A DNA stretch of 64,000 nt from an uncultured Prevotellaceae bacterium (GTDB taxonomy: Bacteria > Bacteroidota > Bacteroidia > Bacteroidales > Bacteroidaceae), in assembly GCA_900316645.1 (NCBI GenBank), contig ONDP01000023.1, positions 1 to 64,000 of the forward strand, read 5' to 3'. A program made the position numbers and the translations under genes. The notes under the pieces were generated by a model. The model saw nothing but the letters and a program-made list of their open reading frames with translations. It was not told the origin of the DNA and ran no database searches. Shown here one piece after another: positions 50,866 through 61,694 of the stretch. Position 1 is the stretch's first letter. Each line of letters starts with the position of its first letter.

Positions 50866-52140
50866 TTGAAAAAAGGAATCATCGCATTATCACCTCTATT
50901 GGTGTTTATACTACTTTATTTAGTCACGAGTATTATAGCTCGTGACTTTTACAAAGTACCTATCACCGTAGCCTTCATGGCTTCAAGTATATATGCCGTC
51001 ATCATTTCGAGAGGAATGACGCTACGAAAGCGTATCGACATTTTCAGCCAGGGCGCAGGCACGTCACAGATGATGCTGATGATTTGGATTTTTGTTTTGG
51101 CCGGAGCCTTTGCCAACAGTGCAAAGATGATGGGGGCTATCGACGCCACTGTAAATCTCGCTTTGCTTCTCCTGCCAGCAAAAATGATATTGGCTGGATT
51201 ATTTCTTGCAGCTTGCTTTATATCACTATCTATCGGGACGAGTGTAGGAACCGTTGTTGCCCTCGTTCCTATTGCTGCAGGTATGGCTGATTATACAGGT
51301 ATGTCACTACCTATGATAGTGGCTGTGGTTGTGGGCGGATCGTTCTTTGGTGACAATCTATCGTTCATATCCGATACTACCATTGTTGCCACCTCTACAC
51401 AAGAATGCCGACTAAGCGATAAGTTCCGTGTTAATTCCTATCTAGTGATGCCTGTGGCTTGCTTCATGCTGATTGTCTATATTTTTATGGGCATTCATAC
51501 ACAAGCAGTTCATCCGTCTGGCAATATCGACATTTTAAAGGTAATTCCATATTTTGTCGTTCTCGTTACAGCTGTACTGGGTATGAACGTGATGGCAGTA
51601 CTGACTATAGGCCTGTTCCTCACCGGCATCATCGGCATACTGCTTGGAGCATTCGACTTTTTCGGGTGGATGCAAGCGATGGGCAATGGTATTCTAGGCA
51701 TGGGCGAACTGATTATCATTACTATCATGGCCGGTGGTATGTTGGAACTCATCAAATACAATGGCGGAATTGATTTCATCATCAGCCATATGACCCGCCA
51801 AGTCAACAGCAAACGTGGTGCAGAATTATCAATCGCCACTTTGGTGTCGCTGGTGAATATTTGTACTGCCAATAATACTGTGGCAATCCTCACCGTAGGT
51901 GGTATAGCCAAGAAAATCGGCGACCGCTTTGGTGTTGACAATCGTAAATGTGCATCTATCCTCGATACTTTCTCATGTATGATGCAGGGAATTATTCCCT
52001 ATGGTGCCCAGCTGTTGATGGCAGGCGGACTGGCTGCCATCAACCCTATTAGCATCATTCCTTTTCTCTATTACCCTTTCTTACTAGGCATAATGGCTTT
52101 AGCTTCCATTCTTGTCCGCTACCCTAAAAAATACTCATAA
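50866..52140 (+). CDS. NhaC-like Na+/H+ antiporter family transporter
   Basis: A 424-residue polytopic membrane protein with about 11-12 hydrophobic segments. Family features include GTSVGTVVALVPIAAG near residue 125 and GGSFFGDNLSFISDTTI near 160, typical of NhaC-type antiporters. In this place, after uxaA, it may transport an organic acid with Na+ or H+ instead of serving only pH control; that is inference. The start is a TTG inside a degenerate heptamer spacer; no ATG precedes the first membrane segment. The stop shares one base with the next start (TAATG). Confidence 0.78.
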   Translation: MKKGIIALSPLLVFILLYLVTSIIARDFYKVPITVAFMASSIYAVIISRGMTLRKRIDIFSQGAGTSQMMLMIWIFVLAGAFANSAKMMGAIDATVNLALLLLPAKMILAGLFLAACFISLSIGTSVGTVVALVPIAAGMADYTGMSLPMIVAVVVGGSFFGDNLSFISDTTIVATSTQECRLSDKFRVNSYLVMPVACFMLIVYIFMGIHTQAVHPSGNIDILKVIPYFVVLVTAVLGMNVMAVLTIGLFLTGIIGILLGAFDFFGWMQAMGNGILGMGELIIITIMAGGMLELIKYNGGIDFIISHMTRQVNSKRGAELSIATLVSLVNICTANNTVAILTVGGIAKKIGDRFGVDNRKCASILDTFSCMMQGIIPYGAQLLMAGGLAAINPISIIPFLYYPFLLGIMALASILVRYPKKYS

Positions 52141-52940
52141 TGGATATCATTCAGCGCAATTTTCTCAGACTTCTGAAATGTGGTGCCTTCGAGCAACGTG
52201 AACAGATTGAACCCATGTCTGCGTGGAAGTGGAACCGGCTCTTTCAACTGTCCCAAATGCATGATGTAACACCTTGGTGCTTTGACGGCATTAAAATGTG
52301 TGGCGATGATTTCTTTTTAAAAATCCGTCCTGACCAAATGCAACTTTGGCAAGAGGCTGCCGATAATGCGGATAAGGAGATTCCCCAGGAAGAAGAGCAG
52401 TATCTCACCAATCCGCTCCTTAACCACAAGTTACAGCAGCTCATCGGTCAACAGCACGACTCTCCCACCCTACAATTACTGCTCAATATTATTCGTTTGG
52501 CACGCTTTATACTTACACAAGGTATCAACATGCGCCATCTGGTAGAACTGGGCATTTATTTGCGTACCACCAAAGATCAGATAGATTATCAGCAACTTAC
52601 GGAATGGATTAAGAAGTTGCACATGAGTAAGATTGTAAAACTAGAGGCAGCATTGTTGATTCATTTGTTCAACTTCAAACCTGAAGAGATTCCTTTCACC
52701 GAAACAGCGGTCAGTAAATCCACCATCAGTGTTGCCGACGATATTCTCAACACATCAAGCGAACAGGCTGCGGAATGGTATTTCACACAGGGTAAGAATG
52801 TGTTCGTCAGCGCCACTAATTCAGGTGCCATGATGTGGCATGTACGACATTCTGCAAAATATATGAGCTATTATCCCAGCGAAGCGGTAACCAATTTCTT
52901 TGCCAACTTCGCTCATTCACTATCGCATATTGAAGAATAA
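52140..52940 (+). CDS. nucleotidyltransferase-5-like protein apparently lacking the catalytic core
   Basis: A 266-residue protein. The N-terminus (FLRLLKCGAFEQREQIEPMSAWKWNRLFQLSQMHDVTPW) and the helical C-terminal half (RHLVELGIYLRT...YQQLTEWIKKLHMSKIVKLEAALLIHLFNF) recall the uncharacterised nucleotidyltransferase family NTP_transf_5. I find no G-S or D-x-D nucleotidyl-transfer motif between them. It is coupled to the transporter gene by a 1-base overlap. Function unknown. It may be a regulatory or scaffold derivative, or the family call may be wrong. Confidence 0.5.
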   Translation: MDIIQRNFLRLLKCGAFEQREQIEPMSAWKWNRLFQLSQMHDVTPWCFDGIKMCGDDFFLKIRPDQMQLWQEAADNADKEIPQEEEQYLTNPLLNHKLQQLIGQQHDSPTLQLLLNIIRLARFILTQGINMRHLVELGIYLRTTKDQIDYQQLTEWIKKLHMSKIVKLEAALLIHLFNFKPEEIPFTETAVSKSTISVADDILNTSSEQAAEWYFTQGKNVFVSATNSGAMMWHVRHSAKYMSYYPSEAVTNFFANFAHSLSHIEE

Positions 52941-52947
52941 ATAGAGA

Positions 52948-53649
52948 TTAATGATGCCTAAATCGTAGCTCACGCAACTTGTGGTGACCCATGAGACGGC
53001 TCTTGTCAACATAGCCGCTGACACCTGTCAATCTGCCTTTACCTGTATACTGCCATGCCACAATGTCGCGCTCGTCGGCCAACACAGGCTCTTCGTCTGT
53101 GTACATTGCTATCATCAGTTTATAGCCGTCTAATTTGCCTAACAAGTATTTATTATAGAAATTACGATAAGTATAAACTAATGGTTTCTGATGATAAGCC
53201 TCTTCGACCAACTCTAAGAATGTCAGCAGTGAGTCACAGAATTCATTTACAGGAAGTCCACTCATCGTTTCAACGTCAATCATCGGAATCAGGTCCTGTT
53301 CACCTGGCAAACACTGAGTTTTGAAATTTTCTAATTGCAATGCCTGATTGACTTTTGGACGATAGAAATGATAGCTGCCGACCTTCAAACCGTACCGATG
53401 TGCCAGATTGATATTGCGTTCAAACATCTCGTCGATTCTGTCACCACCCTCTGTCGCTTTCAGATAGACGTATGCCATCTTAGTATTGTCTCCCACTGTC
53501 TCCCAGAACACATTACCCTGATAGTGGCTCATATCAATACCGTGAACATGAGTACATGTATCCTCACACTGCACACCATACTCCTGCGCTAAAGCCTGAT
53601 ATTGTGTTCCTAGAAATAAAAGAATGATATATATAATAGTACGTTTCAT
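52948..53649 (-). CDS. secreted GH25 lysozyme-like muramidase
   Basis: A 233-residue protein with a signal peptide (MKRTIIYIILLFLGTQYQALA) and a complete GH25 fold: GIDMSHYQG near residue 37, YLKATEGG near 62, GSYHFYRP near 91, IDVETMSG near 122 (catalytic Asp-x-Glu) and VAWQYTGKGRLTGVSGYVDKSRL near 195. It hydrolyses the MurNAc-GlcNAc bond of peptidoglycan in the periplasm or outside. Single gene, convergent with the preceding operon. Confidence 0.9.
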   Translation of the reverse strand: MKRTIIYIILLFLGTQYQALAQEYGVQCEDTCTHVHGIDMSHYQGNVFWETVGDNTKMAYVYLKATEGGDRIDEMFERNINLAHRYGLKVGSYHFYRPKVNQALQLENFKTQCLPGEQDLIPMIDVETMSGLPVNEFCDSLLTFLELVEEAYHQKPLVYTYRNFYNKYLLGKLDGYKLMIAMYTDEEPVLADERDIVAWQYTGKGRLTGVSGYVDKSRLMGHHKLRELRFRHH

Positions 53650-53670
53650 AATATTTTGTCATTTGGAATG

Positions 53671-53678
53671 CAAAGATA
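53671..53678 (-). promoter_or_regulatory. -7 box of the GH25 gene
   Basis: TATCTTTG on the minus strand, 21 bases before the start; no clear -33 box. Confidence 0.5.
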
Positions 53679-53775
53679 ATTCAAATAATTGAGTTATAAA
53701 AGAGAAAAAGAAACATTTTTATATGTCCACCTCCAACTTTTGGCGTCTATTGCTATATTTTTGAGGATTTTTATC

Positions 53776-53783
53776 TATATTTG
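53776..53783 (+). promoter_or_regulatory. -7 box of the Nudix gene
   Basis: TATATTTG, 28 bases before the chosen ATG. It lies inside the longer open frame, which supports the later start. Confidence 0.6.
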
Positions 53784-53811
53784 CAAGCGATTACGATTAA
53801 ACATAAGCAAA

Positions 53812-54333
53812 ATGCACGATAACCAAGAAGAGATGTTTCCTGTAGTAAATGCCATGGGTGAGGTTGTGGGGTGCGCCACTAGGGGCGAATGTCACAGTGG
53901 AAGCCATTTGCTACATCCTGTGGTTCATTTACACGTGTTTAACAATAAAGGTGAAGTTTATTTGCAGAAGCGACCTGAATGGAAAGATATCCAACCAGGG
54001 AAATGGGACACCGCCGTAGGTGGACATATCGACTATGGCGAAACACCAGAGGAGGCCCTGAAGCGTGAGGTTAGAGAGGAATTGGGCATCACTGATTTTA
54101 AATCTGAAAGGATTGGAATGTATGTATTCAATTCTCAAAGGGAGAGTGAACTGGTATATGTAAACCGAACGATCTATGATGATGCCATTTACCCTTCAAC
54201 TGACGAACTAGAAGGTGGTAAGTTCTGGACCATCGAGGAAATTTTCGAAGCTATTGGAAATCAAATTCTTACTCCAAACTTCGAAAGTGAGTTTCAACGT
54301 TTTTTTTATCCGTCAAAAATGAGAAAACTCTAA
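53812..54333 (+). CDS. Nudix hydrolase (IPP-isomerase-like subgroup)
   Basis: A 173-residue Nudix protein with a full box GHIDYGETPEEALKREVREELGI near residues 68-90 and an N-terminal MFPVVNAMGEVVGCATRGECH typical of the YfcD/IDI-like subgroup. It hydrolyses a nucleoside-diphosphate-linked or similar pyrophosphate; the substrate is not deducible. I start it at 53812 because the promoter -7 box lies within the 41-residue upstream extension of the frame. Confidence 0.85.
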   Translation: MHDNQEEMFPVVNAMGEVVGCATRGECHSGSHLLHPVVHLHVFNNKGEVYLQKRPEWKDIQPGKWDTAVGGHIDYGETPEEALKREVREELGITDFKSERIGMYVFNSQRESELVYVNRTIYDDAIYPSTDELEGGKFWTIEEIFEAIGNQILTPNFESEFQRFFYPSKMRKL

Positions 54334-54338
54334 TAAAA

Positions 54339-54370
54339 TTTGGTTATCTTCTCACTTCTTCGTACCTTTG
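54339..54370 (+). promoter_or_regulatory. promoter of the ABC-F gene
   Basis: TTTG (54339-54342), 20 bases, TACCTTTG (54363-54370): full consensus, 44 bases before the start. Confidence 0.7.
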
Positions 54371-54384
54371 TAGCCGTTTTTTGA

Positions 54385-56031
<1,647 letters not shown>

Positions 56032-56035
56032 GAGT

Positions 56036-56051
56036 TGGCACGGAATTTGCA
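56036..56051 (+). promoter_or_regulatory. sigma-54 type promoter of grpE-dnaJ
   Basis: TGGCACG (56036-56042), four bases, TTGCA (56047-56051) matches the -24/-12 consensus exactly; the GG and GC elements are 12 bases apart. Transcription would start near 56062, 16 bases before grpE. No TAnnTTTG box is seen in this gap. Confidence 0.7.
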
Positions 56052-56077
56052 GTGTAACCTAAAAATAATAATTAACT

Positions 56078-56668
56078 ATGAAAGAAGAAGAAAAGATTAA
56101 TCTGGAAGAGGAAGAAACTCTGAAGGAAGAAGAAGAAAAGAATGTTGAAAACTCTGAAGTCACAGAGAACACCGAAGATTCAGAGAAAACAGAAGATGCA
56201 GCCCCTGCAGAAGAGAAAGACCCTCTTGAAGCTGCAAAGGAAGAGATAGAACAGTTAAAAACGCAGATTCTTTATAAAACTGCAGAATTCGACAACTACC
56301 GCAAACGTACACTGAAAGAGAAGGCCGAACTGATTCTGAATGGTGGCGAGAAAGCTGTAGGTGCTATACTACCCGTCATTGACGACATGGAACGAGCCAT
56401 TGAGAATGGTGAGAAAACTGACGACCCAGAGGTACTGCGTGAAGGTATGGAACTAATCTACCATAAATTCATGAAAGCACTCGAAGGACTGGGCGTGAAA
56501 AAGATAGAAACAGAAAATGCCGACTTCGACACAGACTTACACGAGGCTGTAGCTATGGTTCCCGGTATGGGAGACGATAAAAAAGGTAAAGTAATAGACT
56601 GCCTGCAAACTGGCTACCAATTGAACGAAAAAGTAATTCGCCACGCCAAGGTGGCAGTTGGTCAATAA
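56078..56668 (+). CDS. grpE: nucleotide exchange factor GrpE
   Basis: A 196-residue GrpE: highly acidic N-terminus (residues 1-45), long coiled coil, then the conserved core (EFDNYRKRTLKEKAEL; ILPVIDDMERAIEN; DLHEAVAMVPG...KVIDCLQTGYQLNEKVIRHAKVAVG). It releases ADP from DnaK in the DnaK-DnaJ-GrpE chaperone cycle. dnaJ follows after 26 bases. The 46-base gap upstream carries a sigma-54-type promoter. Confidence 0.96.
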   Translation: MKEEEKINLEEEETLKEEEEKNVENSEVTENTEDSEKTEDAAPAEEKDPLEAAKEEIEQLKTQILYKTAEFDNYRKRTLKEKAELILNGGEKAVGAILPVIDDMERAIENGEKTDDPEVLREGMELIYHKFMKALEGLGVKKIETENADFDTDLHEAVAMVPGMGDDKKGKVIDCLQTGYQLNEKVIRHAKVAVGQ

Positions 56669-56694
56669 ATATGATTTAAAACAGAAAAGATACA

Positions 56695-57855
56695 ATGGCA
56701 CAGAAACGCGACTATTACGAGGTGCTTGGCGTTGACAAAAACGCTACTGAAGACCAGATTAAGAAGGCTTACCGCACCATCGCCATCAAATATCACCCCG
56801 ACCGCAACCCCGGTAACAAGGAAGCCGAGGAGAAATTCAAGGAAGCAGCCGAGGCTTACGACGTATTACATGACCCACAGAAGCGTCAACAATACGACCA
56901 GTTTGGATTCAACTCCCCAGGTGGAGGCGGATTCGACTTCAGTCATTTCAACTCCATGAACATGGATATGGACGACATCTTCTCGATGTTCGGAGATATC
57001 TTTGGAGGACGTGCAGGATTCGGAGGCTTTGGCGGTGCCAAGCGCGGGCCACAACAGCATCGTGGTGCTGACCTGCGACTGAAAGTACGACTCACCCTTG
57101 AAGAGATTTCTACAGGTGTTACCAAAAAATTCAAGGTGCGCAAAGATGTACCCTGTTCACACTGTCACGGCACAGGTGCTGAAGACGGCAGTGGCACTGA
57201 GACCTGTCCGACATGTCATGGACGTGGTGTTATAACCCACACAACTCAAAGTATTTTGGGTATGATGCAGACACAGGGGGTATGTCCCACCTGTAACGGA
57301 TCGGGACAGGTTATCAAGAATAAGTGTCACCAATGTGGCGGTACAGGTGTTGAGAAAGGCGAAGAAGTTGTAGAGATCAAGATTCCTGCCGGTGTTGCTG
57401 AAGGTATGATTGTTAATGTACCTGGCAAGGGAAATGCCGGTCATAACAAGGGCGTCAATGGTGACATCCAAGTATTTGTTGAAGAGATAGAAGACGAGCG
57501 ATTTATCCGTGACGACAGCGATCTCATCTACAATTTGTTGCTCGACTTCCCGACAGCAGCATTAGGTGGCGACGTAGAGATACCAACCATTCAAGGTACC
57601 AAGCTTCGTGTAAAAATGGAACCAGGTACACAACCGGGGAAGACCCTACGTCTTCGTGGAAAGGGACTGCCTGCCGTACAAGGTTATGGTAGAGGAAATG
57701 GTGATCTTGTGGTTAACATTAGTGTTTATGTTCCCAAAACGCTTACACGCGATGAGAAGGAAGCCATTGAGAAATTCAAAAATAGCGAGAATTTCCAAGG
57801 CGATGCCGCTACGAAGCGTTCTATTTTCCAGCGTTTCAAAAACTATTTCAGTTAA
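56695..57855 (+). CDS. dnaJ: chaperone DnaJ
   Basis: A 386-residue type I J-protein: J domain with HPD in KYHPDRNPG near residue 33, Gly/Phe-rich region (about 75-125), zinc-finger region with four CxxCxGxG repeats ([32 protein letters not shown], about 155-220) and a C-terminal client-binding domain. It stimulates DnaK ATPase and delivers clients. Co-transcribed with grpE; folC follows after 6 bases. Confidence 0.97.
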   Translation: MAQKRDYYEVLGVDKNATEDQIKKAYRTIAIKYHPDRNPGNKEAEEKFKEAAEAYDVLHDPQKRQQYDQFGFNSPGGGGFDFSHFNSMNMDMDDIFSMFGDIFGGRAGFGGFGGAKRGPQQHRGADLRLKVRLTLEEISTGVTKKFKVRKDVPCSHCHGTGAEDGSGTETCPTCHGRGVITHTTQSILGMMQTQGVCPTCNGSGQVIKNKCHQCGGTGVEKGEEVVEIKIPAGVAEGMIVNVPGKGNAGHNKGVNGDIQVFVEEIEDERFIRDDSDLIYNLLLDFPTAALGGDVEIPTIQGTKLRVKMEPGTQPGKTLRLRGKGLPAVQGYGRGNGDLVVNISVYVPKTLTRDEKEAIEKFKNSENFQGDAATKRSIFQRFKNYFS

Positions 57856-57861
57856 TCTGCG

Positions 57862-59178
57862 ATGAACTATCAAGAGACCTGCGAATACTTATACCATCAG
57901 ATGCCCATGTTCGAGCGACAAGGGGCATCTGGATATAAGGAAGGGCTGAGCAACACATTGGCATTAGATGATCATTTCGGTCATCCACATCGTCATTTTG
58001 ACACCATCCATGTAGGAGGTACCAATGGTAAAGGCTCGGTATCGCACACTTTGGCAGCATTTTTACAACAATGCGGATACAAGGTAGGTCTCTATACATC
58101 ACCACACCTTGTTGATTTTCGCGAGCGCATACGCGTGAATGGAGTGATGATTTCAGAAGAATATGTAGTGAACTTTGTGGAAAAGGAGCGCTCGTTCTTT
58201 GAACCACTCTCGCCATCTTTTTTTGAAGTCACAACGGCAATGGCCTTTAAGTATTTTTCTGACAAACAGGTTGACATAGCCGTTGTAGAAGTCGGACTCG
58301 GTGGACGACTTGACTGCACAAATATCATTACCCCACTCGTATCGGTAATTACTAACATCAGCTTTGACCACACCCAATTCCTTGGTGACACCCTCGCCAA
58401 GATAGCTTCGGAAAAAGCAGGAATCATCAAACCGTCTATACCAGTAGTTATCGGTGAAAGTTCTGAAGAAACACGCCCTGTTTTTGAGGCCAAGGCAAAA
58501 GAGACGAAGAGTTTCATTTGTTTTGCTGATGACAATCCAGAGGTACGTGAAGCGATGCCGTTACCTAATGGGCATATGCAATATATCACAGAACACTGGG
58601 GCACACTGACGGGTGAACTGGGAGGTATCTATCAGCAAAAGAATCTCAACACAGTATTTGCTACCCTCAAAATATTGGCAGAACAAGGCATTGTCTCGAA
58701 ATGCACTACACCGAAGAGTCAAGAACATTTCCGCGAAGAATTATCTGAAGCCTTAAATAACATATGTTCAAAGACTGGACTTTCAGGTCGATGGCAAATC
58801 ATCAAGACAGCGCCCTATACCGTCTGCGATACAGGTCATAACGTTGGGGGGTGGATTTATCTTTCAAAGCAAATTGCCAACGTCAACTGCCAGAAGAAGC
58901 ATATCGTGTTCGGAATGGTAGATGATAAAGATATCAATAAAGTGCTCGAAATGCTACCTCAAGATGGCAAATACTATTTTACCCAAGCTTCTACGAAAAG
59001 AGCCCTTCAAGCTGATGTCGTCAAGACATTAGCTGTCCAGCGCGGACTCTTCGGTGAGAGCTATCCATCTGTAACAGAAGCATATAAAGCGGCTTCCGAA
59101 GCAGCTTCTCCTCAAGATTTTATCTTTATTGGAGGCAGTAGTTATATCGTTGGCGACTTCCTCAAAAACTGTCTTTAG
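57862..59178 (+). CDS. folC: dihydrofolate synthase / folylpolyglutamate synthase
   Basis: A 438-residue Mur-ligase-type enzyme: P-loop VGGTNGKGSVSHTLAAFL near residue 50, SPHLVDFRERIRVNG near 80, GLGGRLDCTN near 147 and VCDTGHNVGG near 320 in the C-terminal domain. It adds glutamate to dihydropteroate or folates. The start 6 bases after dnaJ places it at the end of the grpE-dnaJ transcript, although a metabolic link is not obvious. Confidence 0.93.
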   Translation: MNYQETCEYLYHQMPMFERQGASGYKEGLSNTLALDDHFGHPHRHFDTIHVGGTNGKGSVSHTLAAFLQQCGYKVGLYTSPHLVDFRERIRVNGVMISEEYVVNFVEKERSFFEPLSPSFFEVTTAMAFKYFSDKQVDIAVVEVGLGGRLDCTNIITPLVSVITNISFDHTQFLGDTLAKIASEKAGIIKPSIPVVIGESSEETRPVFEAKAKETKSFICFADDNPEVREAMPLPNGHMQYITEHWGTLTGELGGIYQQKNLNTVFATLKILAEQGIVSKCTTPKSQEHFREELSEALNNICSKTGLSGRWQIIKTAPYTVCDTGHNVGGWIYLSKQIANVNCQKKHIVFGMVDDKDINKVLEMLPQDGKYYFTQASTKRALQADVVKTLAVQRGLFGESYPSVTEAYKAASEAASPQDFIFIGGSSYIVGDFLKNCL

Positions 59179-59243
59179 GTGTTTTTAACACTCCAATAAC
59201 CTTTTTTTTTCACGAAAGATTCGTTATCCTCGTTTTTTTTTGG

Positions 59244-59251
59244 TTACTTTG
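59244..59251 (+). promoter_or_regulatory. -7-like box of the galactose operon
   Basis: TTACTTTG followed by CAG, one mismatch from the -7 consensus, 34 bases before galM. The upstream T-rich stretch follows the folC stop. Confidence 0.45.
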
Positions 59252-59284
59252 CAGTGTAGATTTTGTAACTAAAAACAATCAATT

Positions 59285-60376
59285 ATGGCGAATACAATTG
59301 AAAATGCGAATTTGTGTGGTCTGGATCGTAAAGATTTTCAGGCCACTGTGAATGGGAAAAAAACAGATTTATACATCCTGCGCAACCGCAAGGGTTATGA
59401 AGTTGCCATCTCGAATTATGGCGGTGCTATTTGCGCCATCATGGTTCCTGACAAGGATGGAAATGTAGCTAACGTCATTCAAGGACATGGCAGTATTAAA
59501 CAACTAACAAGTGGCCAGGAGCCTTACCTGTCAACACTTATCGGACGCTGGGGTAACCGTATCTGCAAAGGTCAGTTTACCCTGAACGGCAAGGAATATC
59601 AGCTGGCACTGAACGACGGTCCTAACCACTTGCATGGTGGTAGCGTAGGTTTCAATGCCAAAGTTTGGGATGCACGTCAGATGGGTCCCCGTTCGCTGGC
59701 TCTGCATCGTGTATCATCTTACGGTGAAGAAGGTTTTACCGGAGAACTGGATGTTACTGTAGAATTTACTTTCAGCGACAATAACGAACTGATTATCGAA
59801 TATCTGGCTACTACCAACAAGAAGACAATTGTCAATCTGACCCATCATGCCTTCTTCAGTCTCGCAGGTACTGCCGACCCCACCCCAACCATTGAAGACC
59901 AGATTTGCGAAATCAATGCAGACTTCTATCTGCCTACCGATGCAACTGCTATCCCAACAGGTGAAATACTGAAGGTGGAAGGTACTCCCTTCGACTTCCG
60001 TGCTCCAAAGACTTTCGGCAAGGAGATCAATGCTGACGACCAGCAGATTAAGTTTGGTAAGGGTTACGACCACAACTATGTGCTTAACAAAAAAGAAGAG
60101 GGTGAACTGAGTTTTGCAGCACGCATCACTGAGCCGAAGAGCGGACGCACCTTGGAGTGCTATACAACAGAGCCCGGACTGCAACTCTATACAGCCAACT
60201 ATGCCAGTGGATACAAGGGTGCCAACGGCGCTACCTTCCCCTATCGCTCTGCCGTATGTCTTGAAGCCCAGCACTTCCCCGACACGCCAAACCGTCCTTA
60301 CTTCCCCAGCGTCATTCTGAATCCAGGTGAACGCTATAAGCAGAAGACTATTTACAAGTTTGGAGTCGTTGAATAA
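59285..60376 (+). CDS. galM: aldose 1-epimerase (galactose mutarotase), cytoplasmic
   Basis: A 363-residue mutarotase: LIGRWGNRICKGQFTLNGKEYQL near residue 82, GPNHLHGGSVGFNAKVW near 110, catalytic His in NLTHHAFFSL near 185 and catalytic Glu in VCLEAQHFPDTPN near 325. It has no signal peptide, unlike the second mutarotase at the window end. It interconverts alpha and beta galactose for galactokinase. First gene of the galM-MFS-galK cluster, 30 bases before the transporter. Confidence 0.93.
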   Translation: MANTIENANLCGLDRKDFQATVNGKKTDLYILRNRKGYEVAISNYGGAICAIMVPDKDGNVANVIQGHGSIKQLTSGQEPYLSTLIGRWGNRICKGQFTLNGKEYQLALNDGPNHLHGGSVGFNAKVWDARQMGPRSLALHRVSSYGEEGFTGELDVTVEFTFSDNNELIIEYLATTNKKTIVNLTHHAFFSLAGTADPTPTIEDQICEINADFYLPTDATAIPTGEILKVEGTPFDFRAPKTFGKEINADDQQIKFGKGYDHNYVLNKKEEGELSFAARITEPKSGRTLECYTTEPGLQLYTANYASGYKGANGATFPYRSAVCLEAQHFPDTPNRPYFPSVILNPGERYKQKTIYKFGVVE

Positions 60377-60406
60377 GCAACAACTAAAATCAGACTGCAT
60401 ATAATT

Positions 60407-61651
60407 ATGAATAATCAGAATTCAACTCCGAACTATACGTTCGCATTGATTGTTGTTTTCATCGTCTGTTTCCTCATAGGATTCATTACTACGATGAACA
60501 ACTCTATGATAGCTTTCTGCTCTGAGGCTTTCAACTTGACTGCACAGCAGGGACAATATGTAAACTCTGCCTTCTATGGAGCCTATCTGTTAGCCATCCC
60601 CTTCTCTCTGCTGATGAGTAAGATTGGTTACAAGGGAACCCTTATCTTAGGCTTGGCAGTTTCAGGTATCGGCTTTGTCATCAACTCATTGGGAATATCG
60701 GCAGCCATCTCGGCTCAAGCTAATGTCTATGCCGTATTCCTTGGATCTATGTGCCTCGTCGCCATGGGTGTTGTGATGTTGCAGAATGTAGCTAATCCCT
60801 ACGTGATGGTGTTAGGTAAGCCTGAAAAAGGTGCTTTCCGCATGACACTGTCACAGGCGCTGAATTCGGTAGCCACTACCGTTGCACCTATTTTTATTAC
60901 CAGTGTGATTCTAGCAGGCGAGACACCTGCACCAGAACTGGTTCCCAGTCCGTTTATGGGCTTGGGTATCTTCACCCTCATTATCTGCCTTATCTTGGTA
61001 TTCTTGAAACTCCCAAAGATTGACGAGGGCAAGCAGAGTGAAGAGTTCCACCAGCACCCTGCCGAAAAGAGCAGTGTGTTTGCCTATCCCCACGTATGGC
61101 TCGGAGCTTTAGGCATTTTCATGTATATGGGTGTTGAGATTGGTGTTCCCTCCATGTTGCCTTATCGTTTCCAGCAGCTGGGCATCAATAACAGTGACAT
61201 CGTGACTAGCTATCTCGCATTCTATTGGGGCGGAATGATGGTCGGCCGTTTTGTAGGAGCCGGTATCTTGACCAAGTTCAAGCCTCGTGTTCTCCTTTCG
61301 GCATGTGTCAGTCTCGGTGCTCTGTGCATCCTGTTATCTTTGCTGTTTGAAGATAGCATGTTCGGTATCTGGCTCATGTTGGCAGCAGGTTTGTTCCACT
61401 CTGTCATGTGGCCTCTCATATTCAACCTCGGTCTGATGCACTTAGGACGCCATACTAAGGCAGCTTCCGGTATCATCAATACAGGTGTTATCGGTGCAGC
61501 TATCTTGATGCCAATCATGGGGGCTGTGGTTGACATAACGGGTGTCATCATTGCAATGTGCATCATGTTCGTCTATTATGCCTACATTTTCTGGTTCTGC
61601 AACTGGGGAAGCTACATTGGCTTGGGCGACAGAAAATTATTAGCACAATAA
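60407..61651 (+). CDS. MFS sugar transporter (FucP/GluP family)
   Basis: A 414-residue permease with about 12 membrane segments and FucP/glucose-galactose transporter features (MNNSMIAFCSEAFNLTAQQGQYVNSAFYGAYLLAIP near the N-terminus; FYWGGMMVGRFVGAGILTKFKPR near 280). It imports hexose with protons. Lying between galM and galK, galactose is the most likely substrate. No periplasmic or outer-membrane partner is adjacent. Confidence 0.9.
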   Translation: MNNQNSTPNYTFALIVVFIVCFLIGFITTMNNSMIAFCSEAFNLTAQQGQYVNSAFYGAYLLAIPFSLLMSKIGYKGTLILGLAVSGIGFVINSLGISAAISAQANVYAVFLGSMCLVAMGVVMLQNVANPYVMVLGKPEKGAFRMTLSQALNSVATTVAPIFITSVILAGETPAPELVPSPFMGLGIFTLIICLILVFLKLPKIDEGKQSEEFHQHPAEKSSVFAYPHVWLGALGIFMYMGVEIGVPSMLPYRFQQLGINNSDIVTSYLAFYWGGMMVGRFVGAGILTKFKPRVLLSACVSLGALCILLSLLFEDSMFGIWLMLAAGLFHSVMWPLIFNLGLMHLGRHTKAASGIINTGVIGAAILMPIMGAVVDITGVIIAMCIMFVYYAYIFWFCNWGSYIGLGDRKLLAQ

Positions 61652-61694
61652 AATATTATAACGATAAATCTTTTGATTATATTAAAGTAAAATT

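Noticed and set aside
53689..53811. N-terminal extension of the Nudix protein
   Set aside because: The promoter -7 box lies inside it and the Nudix family starts near MHDNQEEMFPV.
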